This document shows, in pieces, positions 16,015 to 25,689 of a stretch of DNA of 64,000 nt. Numbering within the stretch: position 1 is the stretch's first letter; every line of letters starts with the position of its first letter. The stretch comes from CAIJXJ01 sp964445115 (lineage in GTDB: Bacteria; Pseudomonadota; Gammaproteobacteria; Burkholderiales; Methylophilaceae). The notes beneath the pieces are model-generated. The model saw nothing but the letters and a program-made list of their open reading frames with translations, was not told the DNA's origin and did no database searches. The stretch spans positions 18,108-82,107 of the forward strand of contig CAYUJU010000004.1 in NCBI GenBank assembly GCA_964445115.1. The letters are read 5' to 3'. The translations under genes were made by a program, and so were the position numbers.

Positions 16015-17535
16015 GGCTTCCTTGGTGGTGTCTCCGAAGCCTGCCTGTGTCAGCAGGGCCTGCTCGATGTAGCGGCTGACCCGGCTACGCAGCTCTGGCA
16101 CGGCCTCCCCCTGAGGAAACACCGGGGGAAACTTGAACCCCAGCCAGGCATACAGACTCAGATCCTTGCTCAGGTTTTCCGCCTCTTCCAGATGACGCGG
16201 GCTGGTCGAGGTCAACCATTCCGGCGCCACAGGCAGCCCGCGCGGGCGCTGCTCGGCAAAGCTCTTGAGGCAGGCAAGGAAATAATCGCGTTCGTGCGAT
16301 TTATCCAGCGACACCGGTGCGCAGGAGAAAATATATTTGTGTGACAACGGCAAGTCCGGAGCGACTTCGTCGATCAGGTGTCCCTGCGCCTCATGTAACC
16401 CCAGTGTAGCCGTCTCGAACAGATCACTCGCCATACGCACGCGTTCCGCAAAATAGGCCAGCAGTTCACCGATACGGTTGCTGTGACGGGCATTCGACAA
16501 CGTCTGCATGTGAAACAGGTTGGGCGTGACCGGCAAGCGGGTCATCTCCGCTGTATCGGAGGTAGTCAGCATATGATCGAGATGCCGCAGGTCGTCATCC
16601 TCGAAAGCGTTCACGTAACCCACCGGGTAGATGCCAAAGCGGCCCGCTCGGCCAGCGATCTGGCGTACCTCGGTGGCGTTGAGGTCGCGCGGAGCCACGC
16701 CATCGAACTTGTGGGTACTGGAGAACACTACCCGCCGGATCGGCAGGTTGAGGCCCATGCCGATCGCGTCGGTCGCCACCAGCACCTGCGCTTCGCCGCT
16801 GCTGAAGCGGCGCGCCTCGGTGCGCCGCACCTCGGGCGACAATGCGCCGTAGATGCTCGCCACACCGAATCCCCACTGGCGGATGCGGGCGCTGAGAGTG
16901 AGCACATCCTTACGAGAAAAGGCGATCACCGCATCGCCGGGCTGAATGTGCTTTTTCAGCTTCCAGCGGCTGTAACGCGCCCCGCTCAGGCTGTCCGTTT
17001 CCAGCACCAGCGGCGTCTTGCGTTCCAGCCGCGTGATGTCATACGGCTCCCCCATGGATTCGACAGCCCGGATGCAAGGGGCCGTCACGGCATCCGAGCC
17101 GCACACATACACATGTCTTGCCGGGGCGCCGATCAGGGCCGCCGTCCAAGCGTGGCCGCGTGCCTCATCCTGCAGCATCTGGATTTCATCGATGATCGCC
17201 ACCTCGACCTCGTGGTCCGACCGCATCATCTCGATGGTGCTGGCAGTGTGGCGCGCACCGGGAATGAGTACACGCTCCTCGCCGGTGACGAGATTACACG
17301 GCACACCGGCGTCCATTAGGCGGTCGCGGACTTCCATGGCCAACAGTCGCAACGGCGCGAGGTACACCCCGGAGGCCGCCTGCTGCAGGACCTGCAAGGC
17401 CTCGTAGGTCTTGCCCGAATTGGTCGGGCCGAAATGAAAATGGAGCTGCCGTTTCAGCGACCTCGCCAGCGGGAAGGTGGCGGGGTAATCGTGCAACGCC
17501 AGCGCCTCGATCAGGGCATGCCGGTCCGGGTTCAT
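15997..17535 (-). CDS. SUV3-like RNA/DNA helicase
   Basis: This 512-residue superfamily 2 helicase has Walker A in FHFGPTNSGKTYEAL (about residues 32-46), motif Ia YLAPLRLLA, a DEIQ-type motif II in AIIDEIQMLQDEARG, and motif VI QIAGRAGRFG (about 315-324). The GPTNSGKT and DEIQ motifs are characteristic of the SUV3 family, known from mitochondrial RNA turnover and present in some proteobacteria. The C-terminal part contains the expected helical SUV3 domain. I took the ATG at 17535, which overlaps the preceding stop as ATGA. The HEAT-repeat repair gene is directly upstream, which hints at a nucleic-acid maintenance role. Confidence 0.88.
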   Translation of the reverse strand: MNPDRHALIEALALHDYPATFPLARSLKRQLHFHFGPTNSGKTYEALQVLQQAASGVYLAPLRLLAMEVRDRLMDAGVPCNLVTGEERVLIPGARHTASTIEMMRSDHEVEVAIIDEIQMLQDEARGHAWTAALIGAPARHVYVCGSDAVTAPCIRAVESMGEPYDITRLERKTPLVLETDSLSGARYSRWKLKKHIQPGDAVIAFSRKDVLTLSARIRQWGFGVASIYGALSPEVRRTEARRFSSGEAQVLVATDAIGMGLNLPIRRVVFSSTHKFDGVAPRDLNATEVRQIAGRAGRFGIYPVGYVNAFEDDDLRHLDHMLTTSDTAEMTRLPVTPNLFHMQTLSNARHSNRIGELLAYFAERVRMASDLFETATLGLHEAQGHLIDEVAPDLPLSHKYIFSCAPVSLDKSHERDYFLACLKSFAEQRPRGLPVAPEWLTSTSPRHLEEAENLSKDLSLYAWLGFKFPPVFPQGEAVPELRSRVSRYIEQALLTQAGFGDTTKEALYGYR

Positions 17536-18332
17536 GCGGTGGTCAGCGAACGCAAGGCCCGTTTGCAGATGTAGGCCGTAGCGCGGGAGGTCGACTCGGC
17601 GCCCCAAGCCTCGCACAACTGCTGCGCCCAGTCCGGCTGAGACTTGGCAGCATCATTGATCCAGTTGGCGACGGAGTTTTGCACGTAGCGACTGGGATCG
17701 GCGCGCAAGGGATGCAACAGCGGATACCCCACCTGTGGGTCGAGTTTGAGCAACTCCAGGTGTGCGCACCAGACCCCTCGGGGGCGGGTCACCTCGGAAG
17801 CGAAGCGGCGCAGGTTGGGGTCGGACTCTGCCACCCAGGGCTGCAACAATGCCAGCGCCTGAGGCACGTCCGCCGCCACGGCATCGCGGACCGCCATCCA
17901 AGCAAACTCACGCACACCGAAATGCGGGTCGGCCGCAAACGGCCGGATACGTTGCAACCGTGAAACCAGCGTATCTTCCGCTCGCAGCCCGACCATGAGC
18001 GCCGCCCACTGCCGGGCAATGTCGCTGGGATGTCCTGCCAGTTTGTCTGCCGCCGCCTGATCTTGCGCGATCGCCTCCTGCAATGCCGCCGAAATCGCCC
18101 AATGGCGACGCATGGGTTTCAGCGTCGGCAACTCCCGCAGAACCTGGTCAAGCACGGCATGCTGCGGATCAACCCCGATCTGCGCCGCCACGGAACGCAG
18201 CAGCAGTTCGAGATCGACCGCCAGAAATTCCACCAGGTTGACGGTCGGGAGTTGACCGGTGCTGAGTTCGCGCAGCACGTCCGGCGGAATCTCCGCCATG
18301 CGGCGAGCGCCCTTGCGTGGAGCGGCTGTCAT
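17532..18332 (-). CDS. DNA alkylation repair-type HEAT-repeat protein
   Basis: This 266-residue, all-helical protein has repeats (FAADPHFGVREFAWMAVRDAV, ...DPNLRRFASEVTRP, ...DPSRYVQNSVANWINDAAK) that fit HEAT-like units. It belongs with the AlkD-related DNA alkylation repair family (COG4335), whose members bind damaged DNA. The RFASE, RYVQNSVANWIND and CKRALRSL segments are typical of that group. The start at 18332 overlaps the ABC-exporter stop as ATGA. The stop overlaps the helicase start. Catalytic activity cannot be judged from sequence alone. Confidence 0.82.
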   Translation of the reverse strand: MTAAPRKGARRMAEIPPDVLRELSTGQLPTVNLVEFLAVDLELLLRSVAAQIGVDPQHAVLDQVLRELPTLKPMRRHWAISAALQEAIAQDQAAADKLAGHPSDIARQWAALMVGLRAEDTLVSRLQRIRPFAADPHFGVREFAWMAVRDAVAADVPQALALLQPWVAESDPNLRRFASEVTRPRGVWCAHLELLKLDPQVGYPLLHPLRADPSRYVQNSVANWINDAAKSQPDWAQQLCEAWGAESTSRATAYICKRALRSLTTA

Positions 18333-20173
18333 GCGCCGTTGGCCTCGTCCAGTTCGCCCAGAAAGCCGCCACTCTGATGCGACCACAGCTTGGCATACAG
18401 ACCGCCGCGCGCCAGTAGCGCCTCGTGGCTGCCTTCTTCGACGATGCGGCCGTTATCCAGCACGATCAGGCGATCCATCGCGGCGATGGTGGACAGGCGA
18501 TGCGCGATCGCGACCACGGTCTTACCTTCCATCAACCGGTACAGGCTATGCTGGATCGCGGCCTCGACTTCGGAGTCCAACGCACTGGTCGCCTCGTCCA
18601 GCAGCAGGATGGGCGCATCCTTGAGCATCACGCGGGCGATGGCGATACGCTGGCGCTGGCCACCGGAAAGTTTCACGCCGCGTTCGCCGACGTGGGCGTC
18701 ATACCCGGCCCGTCCCTTGGGGTCACGCAGGGTCTGGATGAAGTCGTGCGCCTCGGCACGGGTGGCCGCCGAGATCATATCCGCCTCGCCCGCCTCCGGC
18801 CGGCCATACAGGATGTTTTCGCGCACAGAGCGGTGCAGCAGGGAGGTGTCCTGCGTCACCATGCCGATATTGGCGCGCAGGCTGTTCTGGGTGACGGCGG
18901 ACACATCCTGTCCGTCGATCAGGACACGCCCCGCCTCCACATCGTAGAAACGGAGCAGCAGGTTGACGATGGTGGACTTGCCGGCGCCGGAACGGCCGAC
19001 CAGCCCCACCTTTTCGCCCGGTCGGATGTGCAGGGAAAAATCGTCGAGCACCTTGCGCTGGCCGCCGTAAGCGAAATCCACCTCCTCGAAACGGATATCG
19101 CCCTGCGTGACCTGCAGCGCCCGCGCCTCGGGCTTGTCCTGCACCAGTTGCGAGGTCGACAGGGTGTTGATGCCGTCCTGTACCGTGCCGACGTGCTCGA
19201 ACAAGGAGGTCATTTCCCACATGACCCAGTGCGACATGCCGTGCAGGCGCAGCACCATGGCGGTCACCGCCGCCACCGCGCCCAGACCAGCCTCGCCGCA
19301 GCTCCACAGCCACAGGGCGATCCCGGCGCTGGAGATGATCAGCGTCATGATCAGGACATGGTTGATGATCTCGACCTTGCTGACCATGCGCATCTGCCGG
19401 TATACGGTGCCGATGAATTCTTCCATGGCCGACTTGGCGTAGGCGGCCTCGCGCCCGGCGTGAGAGAACAGCTTGACCGTGGCGATGTTGGTGTAGGCAT
19501 CGGTAATGCGCCCGGTCATGATGGAACGTGCATCCGCCTGATCCTTGGAAACCTTGGACAGCCGGGGGACGAAGTACCACAACGCGCCTACATACAACGT
19601 CAGCCAGCCGAAGAACGGCAGCATCAGCCAGCCGCTGAAGTGATCCACGATCAGCAGCAGGGTCACGAAGTAGATGGTCACGAACACCAGGATGTCGGCC
19701 AGGATGAACCACATGTCGCGCACCGCCAGCGCGGTCTGCATCACCTTGGCGGACACACGGCCGGCGAACTCGTCCTGATAGAAGCCCATGCTCTGCGAGA
19801 GCATGAGCCGATGGAAGTTCCAGCGCATGCGCATCGGGAAATTCCCCGCCAGCGACTGATGCTTGATCAGCGTCTGCAGGGCCACCAGCACCACGCTACC
19901 CACCAGCACGGCCACCAGCATCAGCAGGCGGTTGCGTTCCTGGACCCACAGCTGATCCGGCGGTACGCGGCTCAGCCAGTCCACCATCTTGCCCAGCACG
20001 CCGAACAACAGGGCTTCGAACGCCCCGATGGTGGCGGTCAGCAGCGTCATTGCCAGCATGGGGCCACGCAGCCCCGCCGTGCACGACCAGGCGAACGACC
20101 AGAAGCCCCGGGAAGGCGGCGTGATCGTCGCTTCGGGGAAAGGATTCAGCAGTTTTTCGAACCAGCGAAACAT
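18329..20173 (-). CDS. ABC exporter, fused permease and ATPase (MsbA/multidrug type)
   Basis: This half-transporter of 614 residues has an N-terminal six-helix membrane domain (about residues 40-330) and a C-terminal ATPase. The ATPase shows Walker A GRSGAGKST, signature LSGGQRQRIAIAR, Walker B ILLLDEATSALD and the H-loop IAHRLST. It would work as a homodimer, exporting a lipid or hydrophobic compound; the substrate is unknown. I placed the start at the ATG at 20173 (MFRWFEKLLNPFP); a longer reading to 20200 is possible. It heads the three-gene overlapping run with the HEAT and SUV3 genes. Confidence 0.92.
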   Translation of the reverse strand: MFRWFEKLLNPFPEATITPPSRGFWSFAWSCTAGLRGPMLAMTLLTATIGAFEALLFGVLGKMVDWLSRVPPDQLWVQERNRLLMLVAVLVGSVVLVALQTLIKHQSLAGNFPMRMRWNFHRLMLSQSMGFYQDEFAGRVSAKVMQTALAVRDMWFILADILVFVTIYFVTLLLIVDHFSGWLMLPFFGWLTLYVGALWYFVPRLSKVSKDQADARSIMTGRITDAYTNIATVKLFSHAGREAAYAKSAMEEFIGTVYRQMRMVSKVEIINHVLIMTLIISSAGIALWLWSCGEAGLGAVAAVTAMVLRLHGMSHWVMWEMTSLFEHVGTVQDGINTLSTSQLVQDKPEARALQVTQGDIRFEEVDFAYGGQRKVLDDFSLHIRPGEKVGLVGRSGAGKSTIVNLLLRFYDVEAGRVLIDGQDVSAVTQNSLRANIGMVTQDTSLLHRSVRENILYGRPEAGEADMISAATRAEAHDFIQTLRDPKGRAGYDAHVGERGVKLSGGQRQRIAIARVMLKDAPILLLDEATSALDSEVEAAIQHSLYRLMEGKTVVAIAHRLSTIAAMDRLIVLDNGRIVEEGSHEALLARGGLYAKLWSHQSGGFLGELDEANGA

Positions 20174-20445
20174 GGAAATTCCAGCATCAAGTCGATACAA
20201 AACGTCGCGAGGAAGGTCGTATGCCAGACGACTCCCAAGCCGTTTTGCGAAAACAATGTGTTAGTGCGCCTGATCTATTTCAGCAGGCTCACACCAGGTC
20301 AATGAGGGCTCATCAGGCAGCGGCAAGCCACCACCCTACTGCTTTATTCTCGGCACTAACCCCGCCATTCTACCCGCCAACCCCACTGGCAGCATGCCCC
20401 TGCTTTCAGTATCCTTGCAGTCTGTTTCGATTCTTCGGCAAACCC

Positions 20446-21750
20446 ATGACCATCACCCCCGCACAGCACCGCCACGCCCAGGATCTGCTGGATTTCATCG
20501 ACGCCAGCCCCAGCCCCTGGCATGCCGTCGCCACCGCCAGCACCCATCTGATCGCCGCCGGCTTCACCAAACTGGAGGAATCCGCGCGCTGGCAGCTGGA
20601 AATCGGCGGCAAATACTTCGTCGTGCGTGGCGGGTCGTCGCTGATCGCTTTCGTCGTCGGGCATCGGCCGCTGGTCGAAGCAGGGTTTCGCATCGTGGGC
20701 GCCCATACCGATTCCCCGGGCCTGCGCCTCAAACCGCAGGCGGCCCACGCCTGCGAAGGGCACCTGCGCCTCGGTGTAGAAATCTACGGCGGGCCTATCC
20801 TGGCAACCTTCACCGACCGCGACCTAAGCCTGGCAGGACGGGTCAATCTGCGTCACGGACAGAGCTTCGAGACCCGGCTGCTCCGTTTCAGCGAACCCCT
20901 GCTGCGCTTGCCCAACCTCGCCATCCACATGAATCGAGAAGTCAACGAACAAGGTCTCAAGCTGCACAAACAGAACGAACTCCCCTTGCTGCTGAGCCGC
21001 CTGCAGGAAGGACTGGCCGCCGATGCAGCCTTTACCCGGCAGATCGCCGACGCGCTGGAAGTCGAACCGGGCGATATCCTCAATACCGAGTTCAACGTGT
21101 ACGACACCCAGAAAGGCAGTTTCTGGGGGCCGGCTCAGGAGTTCCTCGCCGATAGCCAGTTGGATAACCTCGCATCCTGCCACGCGGCGCTGACGGCGCT
21201 GATGGCGACCGAACAACCCGATGCAACGGCGATCTGTGCGCTGTTCGATCACGAAGAAGTTGGCAGCGGCAGCGCCGTGGGCGCGGATGGCAGCTTCCTG
21301 TCCGACATCCTCCACCGCATCGGCAACGGGCTGGGGCTGGACGAAGAAGCCCGCCTGCGCGCCAACGCCACGAGCCTGTTCATCAGTGCTGACATGGCGC
21401 ATGCCTATCATCCCAACTTCCCGGCGGGGTATGAGCCGAATCACAAGGTACTGGTCAACGGCGGCCCGGTGATCAAGACCAACGCCAACCAGCGTTACAG
21501 CACCAATGCCGACACTGCGGCGCGTTTCATGCTGTTGTGCGAGCAGGCTGGCGTGCCATACCAGCAATACGCCCATCGCACTGACCTCGGCTGCGGCAGC
21601 ACTATCGGCCCCATCCTGGCCGCCAGCCTGGGCATCCCCAGCCTCGATGTCGGCTGCCCGATGTGGGCCATGCACAGCCTGCGTGAATCTGCCGGCGTGC
21701 TCGACCACAGCTATATGACCACCGTGCTGCAGGCTGCCTTTGGACACTGA
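20446..21750 (+). CDS. apeB: M18 family aminopeptidase (aspartyl aminopeptidase type)
   Basis: This 434-residue cytosolic metallo-aminopeptidase of family M18 removes N-terminal residues, usually Asp or Glu. The dinuclear zinc ligands are in GAHTDSPGLRLKP (His, about residue 84), in ALFDHEEVGSGSAVGADGSFL (Glu pair, about 265-268), and in ISADMAHAYHPNFP and HRTDLGCGSTIGPI. The start at 20446 (MTITPAQHRHAQDLLDFIDASPSPWHA) matches the family opening. The reading frame is open further upstream to 20221 but is out of family there. The next gene overlaps its end by 11 bases. Confidence 0.95.
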   Translation: MTITPAQHRHAQDLLDFIDASPSPWHAVATASTHLIAAGFTKLEESARWQLEIGGKYFVVRGGSSLIAFVVGHRPLVEAGFRIVGAHTDSPGLRLKPQAAHACEGHLRLGVEIYGGPILATFTDRDLSLAGRVNLRHGQSFETRLLRFSEPLLRLPNLAIHMNREVNEQGLKLHKQNELPLLLSRLQEGLAADAAFTRQIADALEVEPGDILNTEFNVYDTQKGSFWGPAQEFLADSQLDNLASCHAALTALMATEQPDATAICALFDHEEVGSGSAVGADGSFLSDILHRIGNGLGLDEEARLRANATSLFISADMAHAYHPNFPAGYEPNHKVLVNGGPVIKTNANQRYSTNADTAARFMLLCEQAGVPYQQYAHRTDLGCGSTIGPILAASLGIPSLDVGCPMWAMHSLRESAGVLDHSYMTTVLQAAFGH

Positions 21751-22597
21751 ACCGCGTCACGTCCGCCCACAAATCCTGATCGCAGGCTACGGCGACCTGG
21801 GCCAGGCAGTCGGCGGACTGCTGCTGGCTGAGGGCTGGTCTGTCGTGGGATTGAACAGAAGTGGGCATTCACCCAACAATGCCATCATGCGCACCGGCGA
21901 CGTCACGCGCCCAGCCACTCTCACGACACTGCAGGATTGCAATCCGGATATCCTGCTGTACTGCGTCGCCGCGACCGAACAGTCCGATGACAATTATCGC
22001 GCCCACTATGTCGAAGGGCTGCGCAATGTGCTGGATGCGACGGCCCACGCCAAGCGTCTGCGGCATGTGTTTTTCGTCTCGAGCACCCGCGTCTACGGCC
22101 AAAAAACCGAGGCCCTGCTTAGTGAGGTCGACCCGGCACGGCCCGCGGATTTTGGGGGCGTCCGCCTGCTGGAGGCCGAGCAATTGCTGGCAGCACTGCC
22201 GGTCCGACATACCGTGCTACGCCTCTCCGGCATCTATGGGCCGGGACGGCTGCGCATGGTTCAACTTGCCCGCCAGCCGGAACGCTGGCCCGCCAACGCA
22301 TGGAGCAACCGCATCCATCGCGATGATGCTGCGCGTTTTATCGCCTGGCTGGTACAGCAATCCTTGGCGGGTAAGGCTGTTGACGACTGTTACCTCGTGA
22401 CCGACAGTTGCCCCGTCCCCCAACACAACGTCCTGAACTGGCTGGCAAACCAGATGGGGCTGGAAAACCAAGCGGCAACCGAAGTATCGGGTGGCAAACG
22501 CCTGTCCAATACGCGTATGCTGCAGACCGGATTTACCCTGCGTTACCCGGATTACCGGGCCGGCTATGCGACATTGCTTCAAGAAGGAATTTCATGA
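21740..22597 (+). CDS. NAD-dependent epimerase/dehydratase-like SDR protein
   Basis: This 285-residue extended SDR has a Rossmann nucleotide site LIAGYGDLGQAVGGLLL at residues 12-30. The active-site region VFFVSSTRVYGQ contains the catalytic Ser/Tyr, and a RLSGIYGPGR segment follows. The G-Y-G-D-L-G variant resembles the YeeZ-like group, whose substrates are unknown. It overlaps the aminopeptidase gene and the downstream MFS gene, so the three form an operon. Confidence 0.85.
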   Translation: MDTEPRHVRPQILIAGYGDLGQAVGGLLLAEGWSVVGLNRSGHSPNNAIMRTGDVTRPATLTTLQDCNPDILLYCVAATEQSDDNYRAHYVEGLRNVLDATAHAKRLRHVFFVSSTRVYGQKTEALLSEVDPARPADFGGVRLLEAEQLLAALPVRHTVLRLSGIYGPGRLRMVQLARQPERWPANAWSNRIHRDDAARFIAWLVQQSLAGKAVDDCYLVTDSCPVPQHNVLNWLANQMGLENQAATEVSGGKRLSNTRMLQTGFTLRYPDYRAGYATLLQEGIS

Positions 22598-23820
22598 CCC
22601 TGCTGCAACTGCTCGCTCACAAGCAGCACAGCTTTCTGCGCCTGCTTGGCTACCGCATGCTGCTGGTACTCGCCTACCAGATCAACGCCGTCGTAGTGGG
22701 CTGGCACATCTACGAGTTGACCCATAACCCCTGGTCGCTGGGCCTGGTCGGTTTGGCCGAGGCCATCCCGTACTTCTGTTTCGCCCTGTTTGCAGGCTAC
22801 GCCGTTGATCACCATTCACGCCGCCTGTTCGGCGTTTTCTCAGCCATCTTGCTGTTTCTCAATTCGGCTGGTCTGACGGCCGTTTCTGCCGGCTGGCTGG
22901 GTGGTGAACCACTCTGGTGGATTTATGGCTCCATGATGATGATCGGCGTAAGTCGCGCCTTCATCGCGCCGACCTACGGCGCCATGTTCGCACTGATTTT
23001 CCCGCGCACCCAGTTCGCGCGCGCGGCTAGCGTGGGCAGCTCAGCCTTTCAGTTTGGACTGGTGATCGGTCCAGCCATCGGCGGCATCGTCGTGGGGTGG
23101 GGCAGTATTACGCTGGCCTACGCTATCGCGGCAGTATTATGCCTGTCAGCTGCGGCCACCTTGCTATCGCTGAAAGTCGATGAGCCACCACAAGTTGCTG
23201 GCGCACCGGTGCTGCAAAGCATCGCGGAAGGTCTGAAATTCGTCTACGGCAACCAGATTGTGCTCGCCGCCATGTCGCTGGACATGTTCGCCGTGCTGTT
23301 CGGCGGCGCGGTCGCCTTGCTGCCCGCCTTCATCCATGACATTTACCATTACGGCCCGGAAGGCCTGGGCATACTGCGCGCTGCACCTTCCGTGGGCGCC
23401 GTGCTGATCGGCCTGTGGTTGGTACGCCACCCCATCGACCGGCATGCGGGACGTTGGCTGCTCAGTGCCGTCGCCGGATTCGGCTTGTGCATCATTGCGT
23501 TCGCGCTGAGCACGCATTTCTGGGTTGCAGCCTGTTGCCTGTTGCTGTCGGGACTGTGCGATGGCGTGTCAGTGGTGATGCGCCAGACCATCATGCAACT
23601 GGCGACACCGGATGCCATGCGCGGCCGTGTTGCGGCGATCAACGGCATTTTCATCGGTTCATCGAACGAAATCGGCGCGTTTGAATCCGGGCTGGCGGCA
23701 CGGCTGATGGGGCTGGTACCCTCGGTGATCTTCGGTGGCCTGATGACGCTGGGCGTGGTGAGCGTCACAGCCAGGCTGGCGCCGAAATTGCGCCAGCTCG
23801 ACCTGAAACACTTACATTAG
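22594..23820 (+). CDS. MFS transporter (EntS/major facilitator type)
   Basis: This 408-residue protein has about twelve membrane helices. It has the MFS loop motif GYAVDHHSRRLFG between helices 2 and 3 and a second copy around RHPIDRHAGRW. The opening LLQLLAHKQHSFLRLLGYRMLLVLAYQINAVVVGWHIYELT places it near the EntS-like exporters. The substrate is unknown. The ATG at 22594 overlaps the SDR stop as ATGA. Its 3' end overlaps the convergent cupin gene by 4 bases. Confidence 0.9.
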   Translation: MTLLQLLAHKQHSFLRLLGYRMLLVLAYQINAVVVGWHIYELTHNPWSLGLVGLAEAIPYFCFALFAGYAVDHHSRRLFGVFSAILLFLNSAGLTAVSAGWLGGEPLWWIYGSMMMIGVSRAFIAPTYGAMFALIFPRTQFARAASVGSSAFQFGLVIGPAIGGIVVGWGSITLAYAIAAVLCLSAAATLLSLKVDEPPQVAGAPVLQSIAEGLKFVYGNQIVLAAMSLDMFAVLFGGAVALLPAFIHDIYHYGPEGLGILRAAPSVGAVLIGLWLVRHPIDRHAGRWLLSAVAGFGLCIIAFALSTHFWVAACCLLLSGLCDGVSVVMRQTIMQLATPDAMRGRVAAINGIFIGSSNEIGAFESGLAARLMGLVPSVIFGGLMTLGVVSVTARLAPKLRQLDLKHLH

Positions 23821-24143
23821 ACCGGCAGCAGGGCGCGAATGCGACGCAGGGCCTGCGTCAGCGCATTGCCATCCAGATGGTAATGCTTGTGCAGTGGCTG
23901 GCGCACTTCCCAGCTGGCTTTCATGCCGGCAGGAAACGTCACCAGATCGCCCTTGCCGAACGTGACCGGGGCACCGCCTTCCGGGGTGATGACACATTCG
24001 CCTTCCAGAATGTAGGCGATTTCCTGCTCGTGAAACGTCCACGGGAACACGGAGACTTCCTTGCTCCAGGTGGGCCACTTGGAAACGTTGAGGCTTTCCA
24101 GGCGGGCAGTGGCGGGGTTGTGTTCGACGATGATCTGGCTCAT
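23817..24143 (-). CDS. Cupin-domain protein (DUF861/EutQ-like)
   Basis: This single-domain protein of 108 residues is a small beta barrel. The segments FHEQEIAYILEGECVITPEGG and FGKGDLVTFPAGMKASWEV match the two cupin boxes of the cupin_3 group, though metal-ligand histidines are partly replaced. The function is unknown. I placed the start at 24143 (MSQIIVEHNPATA). The gene is convergent with the MFS gene and divergent from the YkgJ gene. Confidence 0.85.
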   Translation of the reverse strand: MSQIIVEHNPATARLESLNVSKWPTWSKEVSVFPWTFHEQEIAYILEGECVITPEGGAPVTFGKGDLVTFPAGMKASWEVRQPLHKHYHLDGNALTQALRRIRALLPV

Positions 24144-24229
24144 GCGAAAATTCCTGTAAGTAGCAAAAAGCCGAGATGTTACCAGCGATAGCCCCGTCTT
24201 CCGCACAAATTTCAGTAAAATCAGGCCCC

Positions 24230-24592
24230 ATGCAAGACGAAACCTTTTATTCCGTATGCGATGGCTGCGGCGCCTGCTGCGCCAGCTTTCGCGTCTCGTT
24301 CTACTGGGGTGAGGCCGACGACGCCCCCGGCGGCTGGGTCCCGGCGGACACCACGGAAAAGCTCAACGCCCACCTGCGCTGCATGCGCGGCACCAACACC
24401 GCGTCGCCGCGCTGCGACCAACTGGAAGGCGCCGTACCCGGGGCGCTGTGCCGTATCTACCCGCAGCGCCCCAGCACCTGCCACGACATGCAGCCCTATA
24501 CTTTGTCGGGCGAGATCAACGACCAGTGCACGCGGGCGCGGGCCAATTACGGCTTGCCGCCAGTACCGGCGCTAAGCGACACGCCCCGGTAA
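24230..24592 (+). CDS. YkgJ-family cysteine cluster protein
   Basis: This 120-residue protein opens with a CDGCGACCASF cluster, and further cysteines lie at about residues 46, 61, 74, 83 and 101. That pattern is the zinc- or iron-sulfur-binding CxxCxxCC motif of the YkgJ family (PF03692). The middle motif ALCRIYPQRPSTCHDM is also typical. The function is not known. Its last 46 bases overlap the end of the convergent deacetylase-like gene. Confidence 0.9.
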   Translation: MQDETFYSVCDGCGACCASFRVSFYWGEADDAPGGWVPADTTEKLNAHLRCMRGTNTASPRCDQLEGAVPGALCRIYPQRPSTCHDMQPYTLSGEINDQCTRARANYGLPPVPALSDTPR

Positions 24593-25515
24593 CGCGCCCA
24601 TTCCAGCCTCACTCCGGCGGCCTGCGCCGCCGCCTCCATCTGCGGAATGGCAGCTTCCAGATGGTCCAGGAAATCGAACGCCGTTTCCTGGTGAAACCCC
24701 AGCACCATCACGCGTTTTCGTTCCGCCAGCAGCGTACGAAACGTCTCCACGATCTGCGCGGTACTGGTGTAATCGGCCAGGCTGCCATTGTTGGGCAACT
24801 CCGTCAGCCCAGGCAGCAGTTCATAGGGCTGATCCAACACCGAACTGCCTGGATGCAGTTCGCCGATCATGCGGACGATGGGGCTGGCCTCGCCCCATTT
24901 CTGCCGCAGAAATCCTGGATCGGTACGCGAACTGTCCACTCTGAAACCATTGGCACGCAATGCAGCTGCCAGCTTGGGGCCAAACTGCCAGGCGCCGGCG
25001 CGGAACATGCGTGGACGGTCGAAACCCTGATGCACGAGCAACTCTGTGCTGCAGCCCACCAGTTGCTTCAGCTGCGTCTCGGTATACGCGTACTCCAGAC
25101 TGACGGTATAGCCGCACTCCCCGTGCGGGCAGGGTTCCGGCCCGTCTGTAATCAGTGGCCCGCGCTGGTAGGGGACGCCGCACGCCTCGATCAGCGACCG
25201 CCAGGCGTGCAGATGCAGGCCATGGGCATCTTCCGGCAGCAAGGCGCTGTGAATCTTGCGCGTCACCGTCATGACATCCGTACCGGGACGCACAAAGTAA
25301 GCCGGGTTCAACAGCTGCAACATCGGAATCTCGGGATGGCGCAGGCGAAAGGCCTGCATCGCCTCGAGATTCTCGGGTTCCAGCGACAAGCCCTCCCAAT
25401 CGACCGTCACGTAGACCGTGATGGTCGGTTGTACCTCCGGAGCGAGGGGCTCCGCGGCCCTGGCTCCCCATGGAAGCAGGAAAACGCTCAACAGCAGCAG
25501 AAAAAGTCGGGGCAT
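24547..25515 (-). CDS. Secreted polysaccharide-deacetylase-like protein
   Basis: This 322-residue protein has a Sec signal peptide (cleavage near GARAA, about residue 21). The remaining NodB-like barrel has YVTVDWEGLSL with the first catalytic Asp, GLHLHAWRSL with the His motif, and RMFRAGAWQFGPKLAAAL with the Arg/Trp motif. These features point to carbohydrate esterase family 4-related hydrolases acting on periplasmic or exported glycans. The His motif is less canonical than HxxxH, so catalysis is not certain. It stands alone. Confidence 0.75.
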   Translation of the reverse strand: MPRLFLLLLSVFLLPWGARAAEPLAPEVQPTITVYVTVDWEGLSLEPENLEAMQAFRLRHPEIPMLQLLNPAYFVRPGTDVMTVTRKIHSALLPEDAHGLHLHAWRSLIEACGVPYQRGPLITDGPEPCPHGECGYTVSLEYAYTETQLKQLVGCSTELLVHQGFDRPRMFRAGAWQFGPKLAAALRANGFRVDSSRTDPGFLRQKWGEASPIVRMIGELHPGSSVLDQPYELLPGLTELPNNGSLADYTSTAQIVETFRTLLAERKRVMVLGFHQETAFDFLDHLEAAIPQMEAAAQAAGVRLEWARYRGVSLSAGTGGKP

Positions 25516-25689
25516 CGGACACCAAGTTCAAACAACGTGCAGATTGTAATGCGGATGGCAGGTGTGGGGCACCTGCCCTGATGCAGATCAGAGTTGTCAC
25601 ACGCGCCCCTGTTCAGGTAGGCTTGCGCTGGCAGTTTGAAGCATGCGCCCCTCCCGGCGCGCGCCGACCCGATACAGGAAACCCGACTC

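Noticed and set aside
18425..20305. 626-codon open frame on the plus strand opposite the ABC exporter
   Set aside because: It is the shadow of a GC-rich gene. The minus strand encodes all ABC motifs (Walker A, signature, Walker B); the plus-strand translation is rich in His, Gln, Arg and Asp with no recognisable domain.
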